DNA of 6,481 nucleotides from Candidatus Dormiibacterota bacterium. Its GTDB lineage: Bacteria; Chloroflexota; Dormibacteria; UBA8260. This document shows positions 1 through 6,481 of this stretch, one piece after another; positions within the stretch are counted from its first letter, which is position 1; each line of letters opens with the position of its first letter. The notes beneath the pieces are model-generated. The model was not told the DNA's origin, did no database searches, and saw only the letters and a list, made by a program, of their open reading frames with translations. The position numbers were made by a program, and so were the translations under genes. The stretch is from contig CATPCA010000365.1 of the NCBI GenBank assembly GCA_955652545.1, positions 1-6,481 on the forward strand, in the 5' to 3' direction.

Positions 1-42
1 AGCCTGACCAGGCGGTTGTTGAATTTTGTCGCGGCGGCGTGG
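1..42. other. Flank downstream of the permease gene
   Basis: This is the short piece of non-coding DNA after the permease stop codon. It contains a small inverted repeat at positions 2-13 (GCCTGACCAGGC), followed on the plus strand by a T-rich stretch around 16-28. It could be the edge of a transcription terminator, but the stem is at most four or five base pairs with a tiny loop, and the window ends before any fuller structure can be seen. No gene is visible in it. Confidence 0.3.
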
Positions 43-807
43 TCACTGGCCGGCGATGCGCCGGTACCGTCGCACGGCCAGGGGAGCGAACACGAACAGA
101 ATCACCACCGCCCAGACGAACGCTCCCCACACGCTGTTCTGTGCCGGCGCACCGAGCCAGAGCGAGCGGATCGCATCGACGGTCACCGTGAATGGGTTGA
201 CGTTGGCGAACGCGCGAAGCGGCGCCGGCATCGACTGCACCGGTACGAAGGCCGACGAGATGAAGGTCAGCGGGAAGACGGCGATGAACCCGAGCGAGTT
301 CGCCGCCTCCGCTGAGGAGACGAGCATGCCGAGCAGTGCGAAGACCCATGAGAAGGCGTAGCCGAAGAGGAGCAGCAGCCCGATCCCGGTGAGGATCTGC
401 GGTGCACCCGTCTTGAACGAGAACCCGATGATCAGGCCGGTGGCGAGCAACACGACAATCGAGAGCAGGTTGGTGGCGATATCGGCGAGAGTCCGGCCGG
501 CGAGCACAGCCGACCGCGCCATCGGCAGCGATCGGAATCGGTCGATGAGACCCTTCCTGAGGTCCTCATTGATCCCCACCGCCGTGACGAAGCCACCGAA
601 CGCGATGTTCTGGACGACGATCCCGGGGATCAGAAAGGTCGCGTAGCTGTACCCCGGCGTGCTGATGGCGCCGCCGAAGACGTACACGAACAGCAGCACG
701 AACATGATCGGCTGCACCGTGAACGCCAGCAACAGGTCGGGCGCGCGTCGCAAGCGAACCAGGTTGCGCTCCGCGATCACCAGCGTGTCGGAGACCACGC
801 GGCTCAC
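43..807 (-). CDS. ABC-2 type transporter permease, DrrB-like
   Basis: Membrane subunit of an ABC exporter, 254 residues, a normal length for the DrrB/ABC-2 permease family. About six hydrophobic segments can be read: roughly residues 27-47, 58-78, 106-128, 138-162, 170-190 and 228-244. Between the second and third lies EDLRKGLIDRFRSLPM (81-96), the cytoplasmic coupling segment typical of DrrB-like proteins. Later features are the run SSAFVPVQSMP and the NPFT motif (204-207), also usual in this family. The basic C-terminal tail should lie in the cytosol. The GTG start at 807 overlaps the stop of the ATPase gene as GTGA and has a ribosome binding site seven bases upstream, so the two subunits are almost certainly translationally coupled. 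The substrate cannot be told from sequence; relatives export drugs, antibiotics, lipids or glycans. Family assignment is firm, substrate unknown. Confidence 0.93.
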   Translation of the reverse strand: MSRVVSDTLVIAERNLVRLRRAPDLLLAFTVQPIMFVLLFVYVFGGAISTPGYSYATFLIPGIVVQNIAFGGFVTAVGINEDLRKGLIDRFRSLPMARSAVLAGRTLADIATNLLSIVVLLATGLIIGFSFKTGAPQILTGIGLLLLFGYAFSWVFALLGMLVSSAEAANSLGFIAVFPLTFISSAFVPVQSMPAPLRAFANVNPFTVTVDAIRSLWLGAPAQNSVWGAFVWAVVILFVFAPLAVRRYRRIAGQ

Positions 808-1814
808 GGTGCCGCCTTCTCACCGGCCGCGTCCATCTCGGCGACGTGGCCGGTGAGGGACAGGAACACATCGTCGAGGGTGGGGCGGCGCATTGCCAGG
901 TCGTCGACCGCGATGTGGCTCGCGTCCAGTAGGCGCACCGCGTCCACGATGGCTCCCGGGCGGCGACGGACGGTCAGGCTCACCGTCTGCGGCTCGACCA
1001 CGGCGGCCTGATCCGACAGGGGAGCCAGTGTCTGCGCGACCGCTGCCCCGGTACCCGCATCGAGGAGGCGCACCTCGAGCCGCTCGCCGGCGATGCGGTC
1101 CTTGAGCTGGTCCGGTGTGCCTTCGGCGATCACCTTGCCGTGGTCGACGACCACGATGGTGTCCGCAAGGCGATCCGCCTCGTCGAGGTGCTGGGTGGTG
1201 AGCAGCACGGTGGTGCCGTTGGCGACGAGCTGTTCCACGGTCTCCCAGAGGTCGACCCGGCTGCGCGGGTCCAGGCCGGTGGTCGGTTCGTCGAGGAACA
1301 ACACCGGCGGGCTGGCGACGAGCGCGGCGGCCAGGTCCAGCCGCCGGCGCATCCCACCTGAATACGTCTTGAGCGCGCGCTTGGCGGCGTCCACCAGGTC
1401 GAAGCGCTCGAGGAGCTCCTGGCCTCGCCTCGTGGATGCCGCCCGGCTCTCACCATAGAGCCGACCAACCATCACCAGGTTCTCCAGGCCAGTGAGGTTC
1501 TCGTCGACAGCCGCGTACTGGCCGGCCAGGCCGATCCGTTGACGAAGCCGGACCGCGTCGCGGACCACGTCGAGGCCGGCGACCCGGACTGTGCCCGCAT
1601 CCGGCTTGAGCAGGGTCGTCATCACCCGCACTGCAGTTGTCTTGCCGGCGCCGTTGGGGCCGAGCAGGCCGAGCACGGTGCCCGGTTGAGCCTCGAGGTC
1701 GACGCCGTCGAGCGCGTGCACCTTGCCGAACGACTTGACCAGCCCCTTGACATTGATAGCGGGCTCGTTCAGAGCGGGGAGCACCCCGCCATCAGGCAGC
1801 GGTTGGGCGAACAT
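804..1814 (-). CDS. ABC transporter ATP-binding protein, DrrA-like
   Basis: Cytosolic ATPase that should power the permease encoded immediately downstream. Counting from the ATG at 1814 it has 336 residues, usual for DrrA-type subunits. All nucleotide-binding motifs are intact: Walker A GPNGAGKTT (52-60), Q-loop glutamine 99, signature SGGMR (152-156), Walker B VLFLDE (171-176) followed by PTTGLDP, and the H-loop histidine 209 in TTQHLDEAD. After the nucleotide-binding domain comes the C-terminal extension typical of the daunorubicin-resistance group, ending in RPTLDDVFLSLTGH. A TTG codon at 1853 would add 13 residues, but that extension (MWRAGWSASYTER) does not look like family sequence and would swallow the -10-like element, so I prefer 1814. 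No Shine-Dalgarno precedes this ATG, in keeping with leaderless translation. The stop overlaps the permease start by four bases. The family is certain; a role in drug resistance specifically is not shown. Confidence 0.95.
   Translation of the reverse strand: MFAQPLPDGGVLPALNEPAINVKGLVKSFGKVHALDGVDLEAQPGTVLGLLGPNGAGKTTAVRVMTTLLKPDAGTVRVAGLDVVRDAVRLRQRIGLAGQYAAVDENLTGLENLVMVGRLYGESRAASTRRGQELLERFDLVDAAKRALKTYSGGMRRRLDLAAALVASPPVLFLDEPTTGLDPRSRVDLWETVEQLVANGTTVLLTTQHLDEADRLADTIVVVDHGKVIAEGTPDQLKDRIAGERLEVRLLDAGTGAAVAQTLAPLSDQAAVVEPQTVSLTVRRRPGAIVDAVRLLDASHIAVDDLAMRRPTLDDVFLSLTGHVAEMDAAGEKAAP
815..820 (-). promoter_or_regulatory. Ribosome binding site of the permease gene
   Basis: Read on the minus strand, AGAAGG lies seven bases before the GTG start at 807, inside the last codons of the ATPase gene. 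It is the clearest Shine-Dalgarno-like match before any start in this window. It supports GTG at 807 as the true start and independent or coupled re-initiation after the ATPase stop. Confidence 0.6.
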
Positions 1815-1820
1815 CCGTTC

Positions 1821-1826
1821 AGTGTA
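1821..1826 (-). promoter_or_regulatory. Candidate -10 element for a leaderless exporter mRNA
   Basis: On the minus strand the hexamer TACACT fits the actinobacterial -10 pattern TAnnnT. It is followed by exactly six bases (GAACGG) and then the ATG at 1814, so the predicted transcription start falls on the A of the start codon. The lack of a Shine-Dalgarno sequence agrees with a leaderless transcript. No convincing -35 hexamer is seen 16-18 bases upstream, which is common for such promoters but weakens the call. Confidence 0.5.
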
Positions 1827-1865
1827 GGACGCCGACCAGCCCGCCCGCCACAAGGTCGACCGAGA

Positions 1866-4800
1866 TCAGTCGTGACTGCGCCGGCGAGGCCCGAGGCGGG
1901 TCGGCGAGACCGCCGGCTCCAGCCCAGCGCTGGCCGCCGGCACGGAGGGAACCGGCTGTGCCACCGGGTCACCGACGGTGGTGCGGATTCCCTCGACCAC
2001 CGGGATGAAGTCGTCGATCTCCACCGCCTGCGACCAGAGGTATCCTTGGGCGGCGTCACATTCGAGGGCCCGCACACGACGGAGCTGGTCGATCGTCTCC
2101 ACCCCCTCGGCCGTGGCTGTCAGGCCGAGTGAGTGAGCCAGCGCGATGACCGCCTGGACGATCGCCTCATCCTCGGGGTTCGTGCCCAGCCCGGCGACGA
2201 AGTAGCGGTCAACCTTGAGCACCCGGATCGGGTATTCGCGCAGGTACATCAACGACGAGTAGCCGGTGCCGAAGTCATCGACGCTGAGCCGGACGCCGAG
2301 GCGGTCGAGCGTTCGCAGCGTGGCTGTGCCGACGCTGCCTTCCTCCATCAGCGCCGTTTCAGTGATCTCCAGGCGGAGTAGGTCCGGCGCCAGCCCGGCC
2401 GATTCCAGCGCGTGAACCACGGTGGCCACCAGGTCAGGGTGACTGACCTGCCGTGCTGAAAGGTTGACCGCCACGGCCACCGCCTCGGACGGCCCGAACC
2501 GGGCGTTCCAGCGCACCGCATCCTCACAGGCACGTCGCAGCACCCACGCCCCGATGGGGACGATCATCCCGGTCTCCTCGGCGATGGGGATGAACTCGGC
2601 CGGCGCGACGGGGGTGCCGTTCTCCTGCGTCCAGCGAAGCACGGCCTCCGCCTCGCGAACGCCGCCGCTGGCCAGGTCGACGATCGGTTGGTACGCGACG
2701 ACGAATTGGTCCCGGTCCAGGGCACGGCGAAGCCCCTGCTCGATCCCGACACGATGGTCGAGCCGGGTTCGCAGCGCATCGTCGAACAGCTCGTAGGTGC
2801 CTCGGCCTCTCTCCTTGGCCCGGTGCATGGCGACGTCGGCGTCGCGGAGGAGGCCCTCGCCCGTCGCTTCGTCCGAGCTCACCGCGATCCCGATGCTCGT
2901 CGTCATCCTGACCTCCCGGCCGTCAACCAGGAAAGCGTCACGAATCCGCTCCGTGACGCGCCTCGCCACGGTCGCGGCTTCGGTGACATCGACCAGGTCT
3001 TCACAGAGGATGACGAACTCATCGCCGCCGACGCGAGCAACGGTGTCGCTTGGGCGAACGGCCTCACCGAGCCGCGCGCCGGCCATGCCCAGCAGGCGAT
3101 CAGCCGCGTCATGACCGAGGCTGTCGTTGACGAGCTTGAATTGGTCGAGGTCTGCCACGAGCACCGCCAGCGGGCGCGACTGCCGGCGACCGGACCGCGA
3201 CAGGGCTTGCGCCAGGCGGTCCTGGAGCAGGATCCGGTTGGGCAGACCTGTCAGGCGATCGTGGGTGGCGTCGTAGCGGATGTTGTTCTCGTAGCGGCTG
3301 CGTTCCATGGCGCCGCTGATCACGTTGGCCGCCGACTCGTAGAAGTCGACGTCGTGGGCGTCGAAATCGTTGTCGGCGCGGCTGTGCCCGGTGAGCGCTC
3401 CCACCGTCTCGCCGTTGACGCGGATGGGCACGCCAACCCCGCTGCCAAGAGAGGCGAACCGCGACCCCGTCGGCAGGATCAGGCGCGAGTCCCTGGTGAA
3501 ATCGTCCACCCGCACCGGCTCTCCCGTCAGCAGCACCTCATCGGTCATGGGGACCGCGGAACGTGCGATCACGTCACCCCGGGCAACGCGGACGTGCTCC
3601 CCGGCCACGGCCCGGACCAGCACCGACTCGCCGCCCGCCAGCAGCTCGTAGAGGGTGACCTGCCGCATTCCGAAGGCGGCCAGCGAGGTCACCGCAGCGT
3701 CGAAAACCGCAGCGGTGTCAGCGATGCCCAGGGCCATGAAGCCCAGCCTCGAGACGATGGACTGCTGCTGGGCGCGCGTCGCGCTGATGCGCATCGCCTC
3801 GAGGCGATTCCGATCAAGGTTGAGCGAGTCCAGCGCGAACGCGACATCGCGCACCATCCCCACGATCAGCAGCTCTTCCTCCTTGCTCACGGGCGCGAAG
3901 GGCGTTGTCGGACAGAGGGCAAGCACAGCCGGCGGACTCGCTCGCGGCGCCAGCGGGAAGATCACGACGTCGGATGTCTGCGTGACGGGCGCAGCCGCGG
4001 CGTCGCCATTCTGCGCGGACGGGCTCTCCGGAGGGGATCCGTCGCCGCGCACCGCGTCGACGATCGCGGCGGTCAAATCCGCCGCGGCTTCCCGCTGGGC
4101 TTGCGCGTGGTACGCGGTCAGCACCTGCACCTCGCCGGTGGGGGAGGCCGGCGTGGTGAACGCCGCGGCGGCGAACTCGCCGGTGTCGACAAGGATCCGG
4201 CATACCTCGGCCAGGAGCTGTGTCGTGTCAGTGGTGCCCACCATCGCGTTGCCGGTCTCGCTGAGCACGGCGTGCATGCGGTTGAGCGCCAGCAGTCGCC
4301 TCTCGCCGGCGAGGCGCTCGGTGATGTCGGTGGCGACGAAGGCGACACCGCCGGGGCCGGCGACGGGATCAGGAAGAGAGACCGCGGCGGTGTCGTAGCT
4401 GCGTCCGTCGAACTCGACGACCTGGCGACCGGCCCCGCCTCCGCGCACCTCGCTGGCCATGGTATGGATGGGCCCGGTTCGTGTGTCACCCAGGGTGAGC
4501 ACGACGCGGTCGTCGGCGCCCAGCACCGTCAACGAGGTTGGACAGTGCCCGATCACCGCCTCGAGGACGGCGAGCGACGCCTGCCGTTCCTTGGTGACGT
4601 CCACCGCGAGGCCGACGAACGCGACGACACCGCCATTCTCGTCACGCAGCGGCGAGGCGACGGCGTGCAGTGTGAGCTCACGGCCGTCGCGCCGGCGGAT
4701 CCGGTATTCGCCCTCCCACGGCCGTCCGCCGCGGAGCTGTTCCATGATCACCTCCGGCGTGATGCCGCCGTCCGACGGAATCACCAGCGATCCTATTGGG

Positions 4801-5000
4801 AAGCCGATGGCTTCCACGGCGGACCAGCCGAAGACCTGTTCCGCCTGAGGATTCCAGGCAAGGACAACGCCCTCCAGGTCGGTCGCGATGATCGCGATGG
4901 GCAGGGCGCCGAGCAGCGGCGACAAGCTGAACAGCCCCTGTGGCAGCGTCGCGATACCGCCAGGTGTGCTTCCCTCTGCCTGTCTACGGACTCCGAACAC
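1866..5000 (-). CDS. PAS-PAS-GAF-GAF-GGDEF-EAL cyclic-di-GMP enzyme
   Basis: Dual-domain cyclic-di-GMP enzyme of 1044 residues. The GGDEF domain should make cyclic-di-GMP from two GTP, and the EAL domain should hydrolyse it to pGpG. Domain order by approximate residue: PAS with PAC 26-140; a more degenerate PAS 142-235 ending in ATDITERL; GAF-like 240-395 interrupted by a low-complexity stretch 318-343; GAF 405-570; GGDEF 577-740; EAL 755-1005; then a Pro/Ala/Arg-rich tail. The GGDEF motif is intact (658-662), with metal-binding D617 and an allosteric I-site RPSD (649-652) five residues before it. In the EAL domain the signature is EAVLRW (785-790), with N846, E878, D908-D909 (DDFGTG), K929, E965 and Q985 retained, so activity is expected. 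No membrane segment or signal peptide is visible, so sensing should be cytosolic; no LOV flavin cysteine motif was seen. GTG at 5000 is the first possible start, because an in-frame TGA lies nine bases upstream; no Shine-Dalgarno is evident. Confidence 0.95.
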   Translation of the reverse strand: MFGVRRQAEGSTPGGIATLPQGLFSLSPLLGALPIAIIATDLEGVVLAWNPQAEQVFGWSAVEAIGFPIGSLVIPSDGGITPEVIMEQLRGGRPWEGEYRIRRRDGRELTLHAVASPLRDENGGVVAFVGLAVDVTKERQASLAVLEAVIGHCPTSLTVLGADDRVVLTLGDTRTGPIHTMASEVRGGGAGRQVVEFDGRSYDTAAVSLPDPVAGPGGVAFVATDITERLAGERRLLALNRMHAVLSETGNAMVGTTDTTQLLAEVCRILVDTGEFAAAAFTTPASPTGEVQVLTAYHAQAQREAAADLTAAIVDAVRGDGSPPESPSAQNGDAAAAPVTQTSDVVIFPLAPRASPPAVLALCPTTPFAPVSKEEELLIVGMVRDVAFALDSLNLDRNRLEAMRISATRAQQQSIVSRLGFMALGIADTAAVFDAAVTSLAAFGMRQVTLYELLAGGESVLVRAVAGEHVRVARGDVIARSAVPMTDEVLLTGEPVRVDDFTRDSRLILPTGSRFASLGSGVGVPIRVNGETVGALTGHSRADNDFDAHDVDFYESAANVISGAMERSRYENNIRYDATHDRLTGLPNRILLQDRLAQALSRSGRRQSRPLAVLVADLDQFKLVNDSLGHDAADRLLGMAGARLGEAVRPSDTVARVGGDEFVILCEDLVDVTEAATVARRVTERIRDAFLVDGREVRMTTSIGIAVSSDEATGEGLLRDADVAMHRAKERGRGTYELFDDALRTRLDHRVGIEQGLRRALDRDQFVVAYQPIVDLASGGVREAEAVLRWTQENGTPVAPAEFIPIAEETGMIVPIGAWVLRRACEDAVRWNARFGPSEAVAVAVNLSARQVSHPDLVATVVHALESAGLAPDLLRLEITETALMEEGSVGTATLRTLDRLGVRLSVDDFGTGYSSLMYLREYPIRVLKVDRYFVAGLGTNPEDEAIVQAVIALAHSLGLTATAEGVETIDQLRRVRALECDAAQGYLWSQAVEIDDFIPVVEGIRTTVGDPVAQPVPSVPAASAGLEPAVSPTRLGPRRRSHD

Positions 5001-5102
5001 GGCCGTTCACGTGTGCCGCAGCGCGGCGACGTGACTCGTCTGTGGCGCTGTTCTCATGCCCCGTAGAGCAAGTGGCGGCTCGGGCATTGGCGTGACACTG
5101 CA

Positions 5103-5119
5103 CCAATGAGGTCAATTGG
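5103..5119. repeat. Inverted repeat CCAAT-N7-ATTGG, possible operator
   Basis: A perfect five-base inverted repeat, CCAAT and ATTGG separated by GAGGTCA, lies between the divergent genes. A further ATTGG copy occurs at 5086-5090, also facing the central CCAAT. The arrangement resembles a binding site for a dimeric regulator, and on the minus strand it covers the TTGACC hexamer. The arms are short, so chance is possible, and no regulator gene is present in the window. Confidence 0.35.
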
Positions 5120-5280
5120 GTCGGTCCGCCAGCGAACCCATGGCTCGAGTTCAGGCCGTGTTTGTCAGAAGTGCCGCAGAAGGGATCGCCTGTGGGCGGT
5201 GTGGCCGCCTCGTGCGTATGCCGGCGTGCGGACACAGCCGCTGCGGGTGCCGCTCAGAACGCTCCATCCGGGTTGGCTGG

Positions 5281-5286
5281 CAGTAT
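5281..5286 (+). promoter_or_regulatory. Weak -10-like hexamer before the glycosyltransferase
   Basis: CAGTAT keeps the two most conserved -10 positions (A second, T sixth) and lies six bases before the GTG at 5293, the same geometry as at the exporter gene. It would place the transcription start on the G of the start codon. The first base is off consensus, no -35 is apparent, and an overlapping TATGGT (5284-5289) is an alternative that would start transcription inside the gene. This is a tentative call. Confidence 0.2.
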
Positions 5287-5292
5287 GGTGAC

Positions 5293-6481
5293 GTGACTAT
5301 CCGCATCGCCTTCATCTCCTCCTACGTACCGCGTCGATGCGGAATCGCGACCTTCACGTCCGATCTCCTCGACGCGGCGCGTGCCGCCGACCCGGGGACA
5401 ACCGGGCGAGTGGCCGCCATCGACGAGCAGTCCGTGCTCCGCCCCTATCGCTCGGAGGTGCGCTGGCGCATCCGCCAGGGGGTGCCCGACAGCTACGTCG
5501 CCGCCGCACGCGAGATCAACGCCTCGAACGCGGACGTTGTCAACGTGCAGCACGAATTCGGCCTGTACGGTGCCTGGACAGAGCCCGGCTTCGTCGACGG
5601 CCGCTGGGTGGATGGCGGGTACGTCGACCACCTGGTGCCAATGCTCGAGGAGTTGCGCAAGCCGGTCGTGACCACGCTGCACACAGTGCTGCCCCAGCCT
5701 GCTCCGTCGATCAGGGAAGGCGTTCGTGCCATCACCGAGCTCAGCGACCAGGTCATCGTCATGGCCACGACAGCGGTCGACATCCTGACTGACGTCTATG
5801 GCGTCAGCGCTCCGCTGCGCGTCATCCCGCACGGGATGCCCAGCATCCAGCGGGGCGGCCGTCATCGGCTCAAGGCCAAGCTCGGAGTCGAAGGCCGCAC
5901 CATCATCTCGACCTTCGGATTGCTCGCTCCCGGCAAAGGGATCGAGTCGATGATCGAAGCAATGCCGGCTGTCGTCGAGGCTCACCCCAGCGTCCTCTAC
6001 ATTGTCGCGGGACAGACTCATCCCGACCTGCTCCGCGCCAGGGGCGAGGCGTATCGCAAGAGCCTGGTGGCACAGGCGCAGGCACTTGGCATCGAGAAGC
6101 ACGTCGCGTTCATCGACGAGTACATGTCGCAGCGCGACATCATCGATCTGCTGCTCACCACGGACGTCTACGTGACTCCCTACCTCGAACCCAACCAGAT
6201 CACCAGCGGGACCCTCGCGTACGCCCTCGGCGCCGGTAAGGCGATCGTGTCCACCAGGTATCTGCACGCCGTTGAGGCGCTCGCCGACGGTCGTGGTGTC
6301 CTCGTCGGCTTCCGCGCGCCGGATCAGCTCGCCCACGCCGTGATCGGCATCCTCGACGACCCCGCCGCAAAGGACGCGCTGGAGCAGGCGGCGTACGCGT
6401 ACGCCCGCGAGGCGACATGGCCGCGGTCCGGGCAGGCGTTTCTCGATGTGGCCGCCGAGGCGGCAGCGCGAGACACCGCCG
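5293..6481 (+). CDS. GT4-like glycosyltransferase, 3' end outside window
   Basis: Predicted GT-B fold glycosyltransferase that moves a sugar from a nucleotide donor to an unknown acceptor in the cytosol; 396 codons are visible with no stop. The N-terminal half opens with RIAFISSYVPRRCGIATF (residues 4-21), the first Rossmann strand and glycine loop, followed by NVQHEFG (84-90) and TTLHTV. The C-terminal half carries VIPHGMP with H180, FGLLAPGKGIE with K215, YIVAGQTHPDLL, and YLEPNQITSGTLAYA from residue 297. The usual E-x7-E donor motif is changed: E299 is followed eight residues later by T307. The final helix (EATWPRSGQAFLDVA) looks like a normal domain end, so the protein is probably almost complete. 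GTG at 5293 puts the conserved strand right at the N-terminus. An in-frame ATG at 5218 would add 25 Cys/Arg-rich residues without family likeness and has no ribosome binding site. Donor and acceptor are unknown. Confidence 0.9.
   Translation, partial: MTIRIAFISSYVPRRCGIATFTSDLLDAARAADPGTTGRVAAIDEQSVLRPYRSEVRWRIRQGVPDSYVAAAREINASNADVVNVQHEFGLYGAWTEPGFVDGRWVDGGYVDHLVPMLEELRKPVVTTLHTVLPQPAPSIREGVRAITELSDQVIVMATTAVDILTDVYGVSAPLRVIPHGMPSIQRGGRHRLKAKLGVEGRTIISTFGLLAPGKGIESMIEAMPAVVEAHPSVLYIVAGQTHPDLLRARGEAYRKSLVAQAQALGIEKHVAFIDEYMSQRDIIDLLLTTDVYVTPYLEPNQITSGTLAYALGAGKAIVSTRYLHAVEALADGRGVLVGFRAPDQLAHAVIGILDDPAAKDALEQAAYAYAREATWPRSGQAFLDVAAEAAARDTA

Larger units (their letters stand above)
5001..5292. 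other. Divergent intergenic region
   Basis: This stretch separates the minus-strand cyclic-di-GMP gene from the plus-strand glycosyltransferase gene, so it should carry promoters for both. Short open frames cross it, but none has recognisable protein features. Signals seen: an inverted repeat around 5103-5119, a CACGTG palindrome at 5008-5013 only eight bases upstream of the GTG at 5000, and a 9-mer repeated at 5028-5036 and 5290-5298. A TTGACC hexamer on the minus strand (5109-5114) resembles a -35 box, but no good -10 sits 16-18 bases after it. No tRNA or clear structured RNA was recognised. Confidence 0.6.

Noticed and set aside
1815..1853. TTG start at 1853 for the ATPase
   Set aside because: The extra 13 residues lack family likeness, and the stretch contains the -10-like hexamer. 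The ATG at 1814 gives normal length and leaderless geometry.
1841..1861. Possible terminator hairpin between the cyclic-di-GMP and ATPase genes
   Set aside because: GGTCGACC at 1854-1861 is palindromic and other short GC pairings exist, but there is no long stem and no T-run on the minus strand after it, so an intrinsic terminator is not supported.
1539..2132. A 197-codon plus-strand open frame bridging the ATPase and cyclic-di-GMP genes
   Set aside because: It is antisense to Walker A of the ATPase and to the end of the EAL domain, and shows no protein signature of its own.
2688..5066. A 792-codon open frame on the plus strand, opposite the cyclic-di-GMP gene
   Set aside because: It lies antisense to a gene with unambiguous PAS, GAF, GGDEF and EAL motifs. 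Its translation is rich in Arg, His, Gly and Asp with no recognisable domain. Long antisense open frames are expected in high-GC DNA.
4984..5235. An 83-codon minus-strand open frame in the divergent intergenic region
   Set aside because: It overlaps the start of the cyclic-di-GMP gene in another frame. Its composition is random-looking (His, Thr, Ser, Arg) with no hydrophobic core or motif, and no ribosome binding site supports it.
5254..6336. A 360-codon open frame on the minus strand, opposite the glycosyltransferase
   Set aside because: The plus strand here carries clear glycosyltransferase motifs. The antisense translation is rich in Asp, Gly, His and Arg with no fold-like pattern, a mirror effect of GC-rich codons.

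Overview
The window is GC-rich DNA with GTG starts, very short intergenic gaps and at least one probable leaderless start. Together with a DrrA/DrrB-type ABC exporter, this suggests an actinobacterium. That is a judgement from style and gene families; a high-GC Chloroflexota-like lineage cannot be excluded. I see no rRNA, tRNA, CRISPR array or mobile element.

Layout. Three genes lie on the minus strand, transcribed from right to left. The first (5000 to 1866) encodes a 1044-residue cytosolic cyclic-di-GMP enzyme with the order PAS, PAS, GAF-like, GAF, GGDEF, EAL. About 50 bases further on is an exporter pair: an ATP-binding subunit (1814 to 804), followed with a 4-base GTGA overlap by its ABC-2 membrane subunit (807 to 43). 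One gene lies on the plus strand, starting at 5293 and still open at the right edge: a GT4-like glycosyltransferase with a GT-B fold. The 292 bases between positions 5000 and 5293 separate it from the cyclic-di-GMP gene and must hold divergent control signals. An inverted repeat and a repeated 9-mer lie there.

How they might work together. The ATPase and permease clearly form one transporter. The cyclic-di-GMP enzyme appears able both to make and to break down the second messenger: its GGDEF motif, allosteric I-site and EAL catalytic residues are all present, with the EAL signature written EAV. A -10-like element placed for leaderless initiation suggests the exporter also has its own promoter and does not depend only on read-through. 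Any functional link between cyclic-di-GMP signalling, the exporter and the divergent glycosyltransferase (for example envelope or extracellular glycan control) is inferred from proximity only.

Nothing here is a plainly new system. The points most worth checking are the leaderless promoter, the altered donor-site motif of the glycosyltransferase, and the inverted repeat in the divergent intergenic region.
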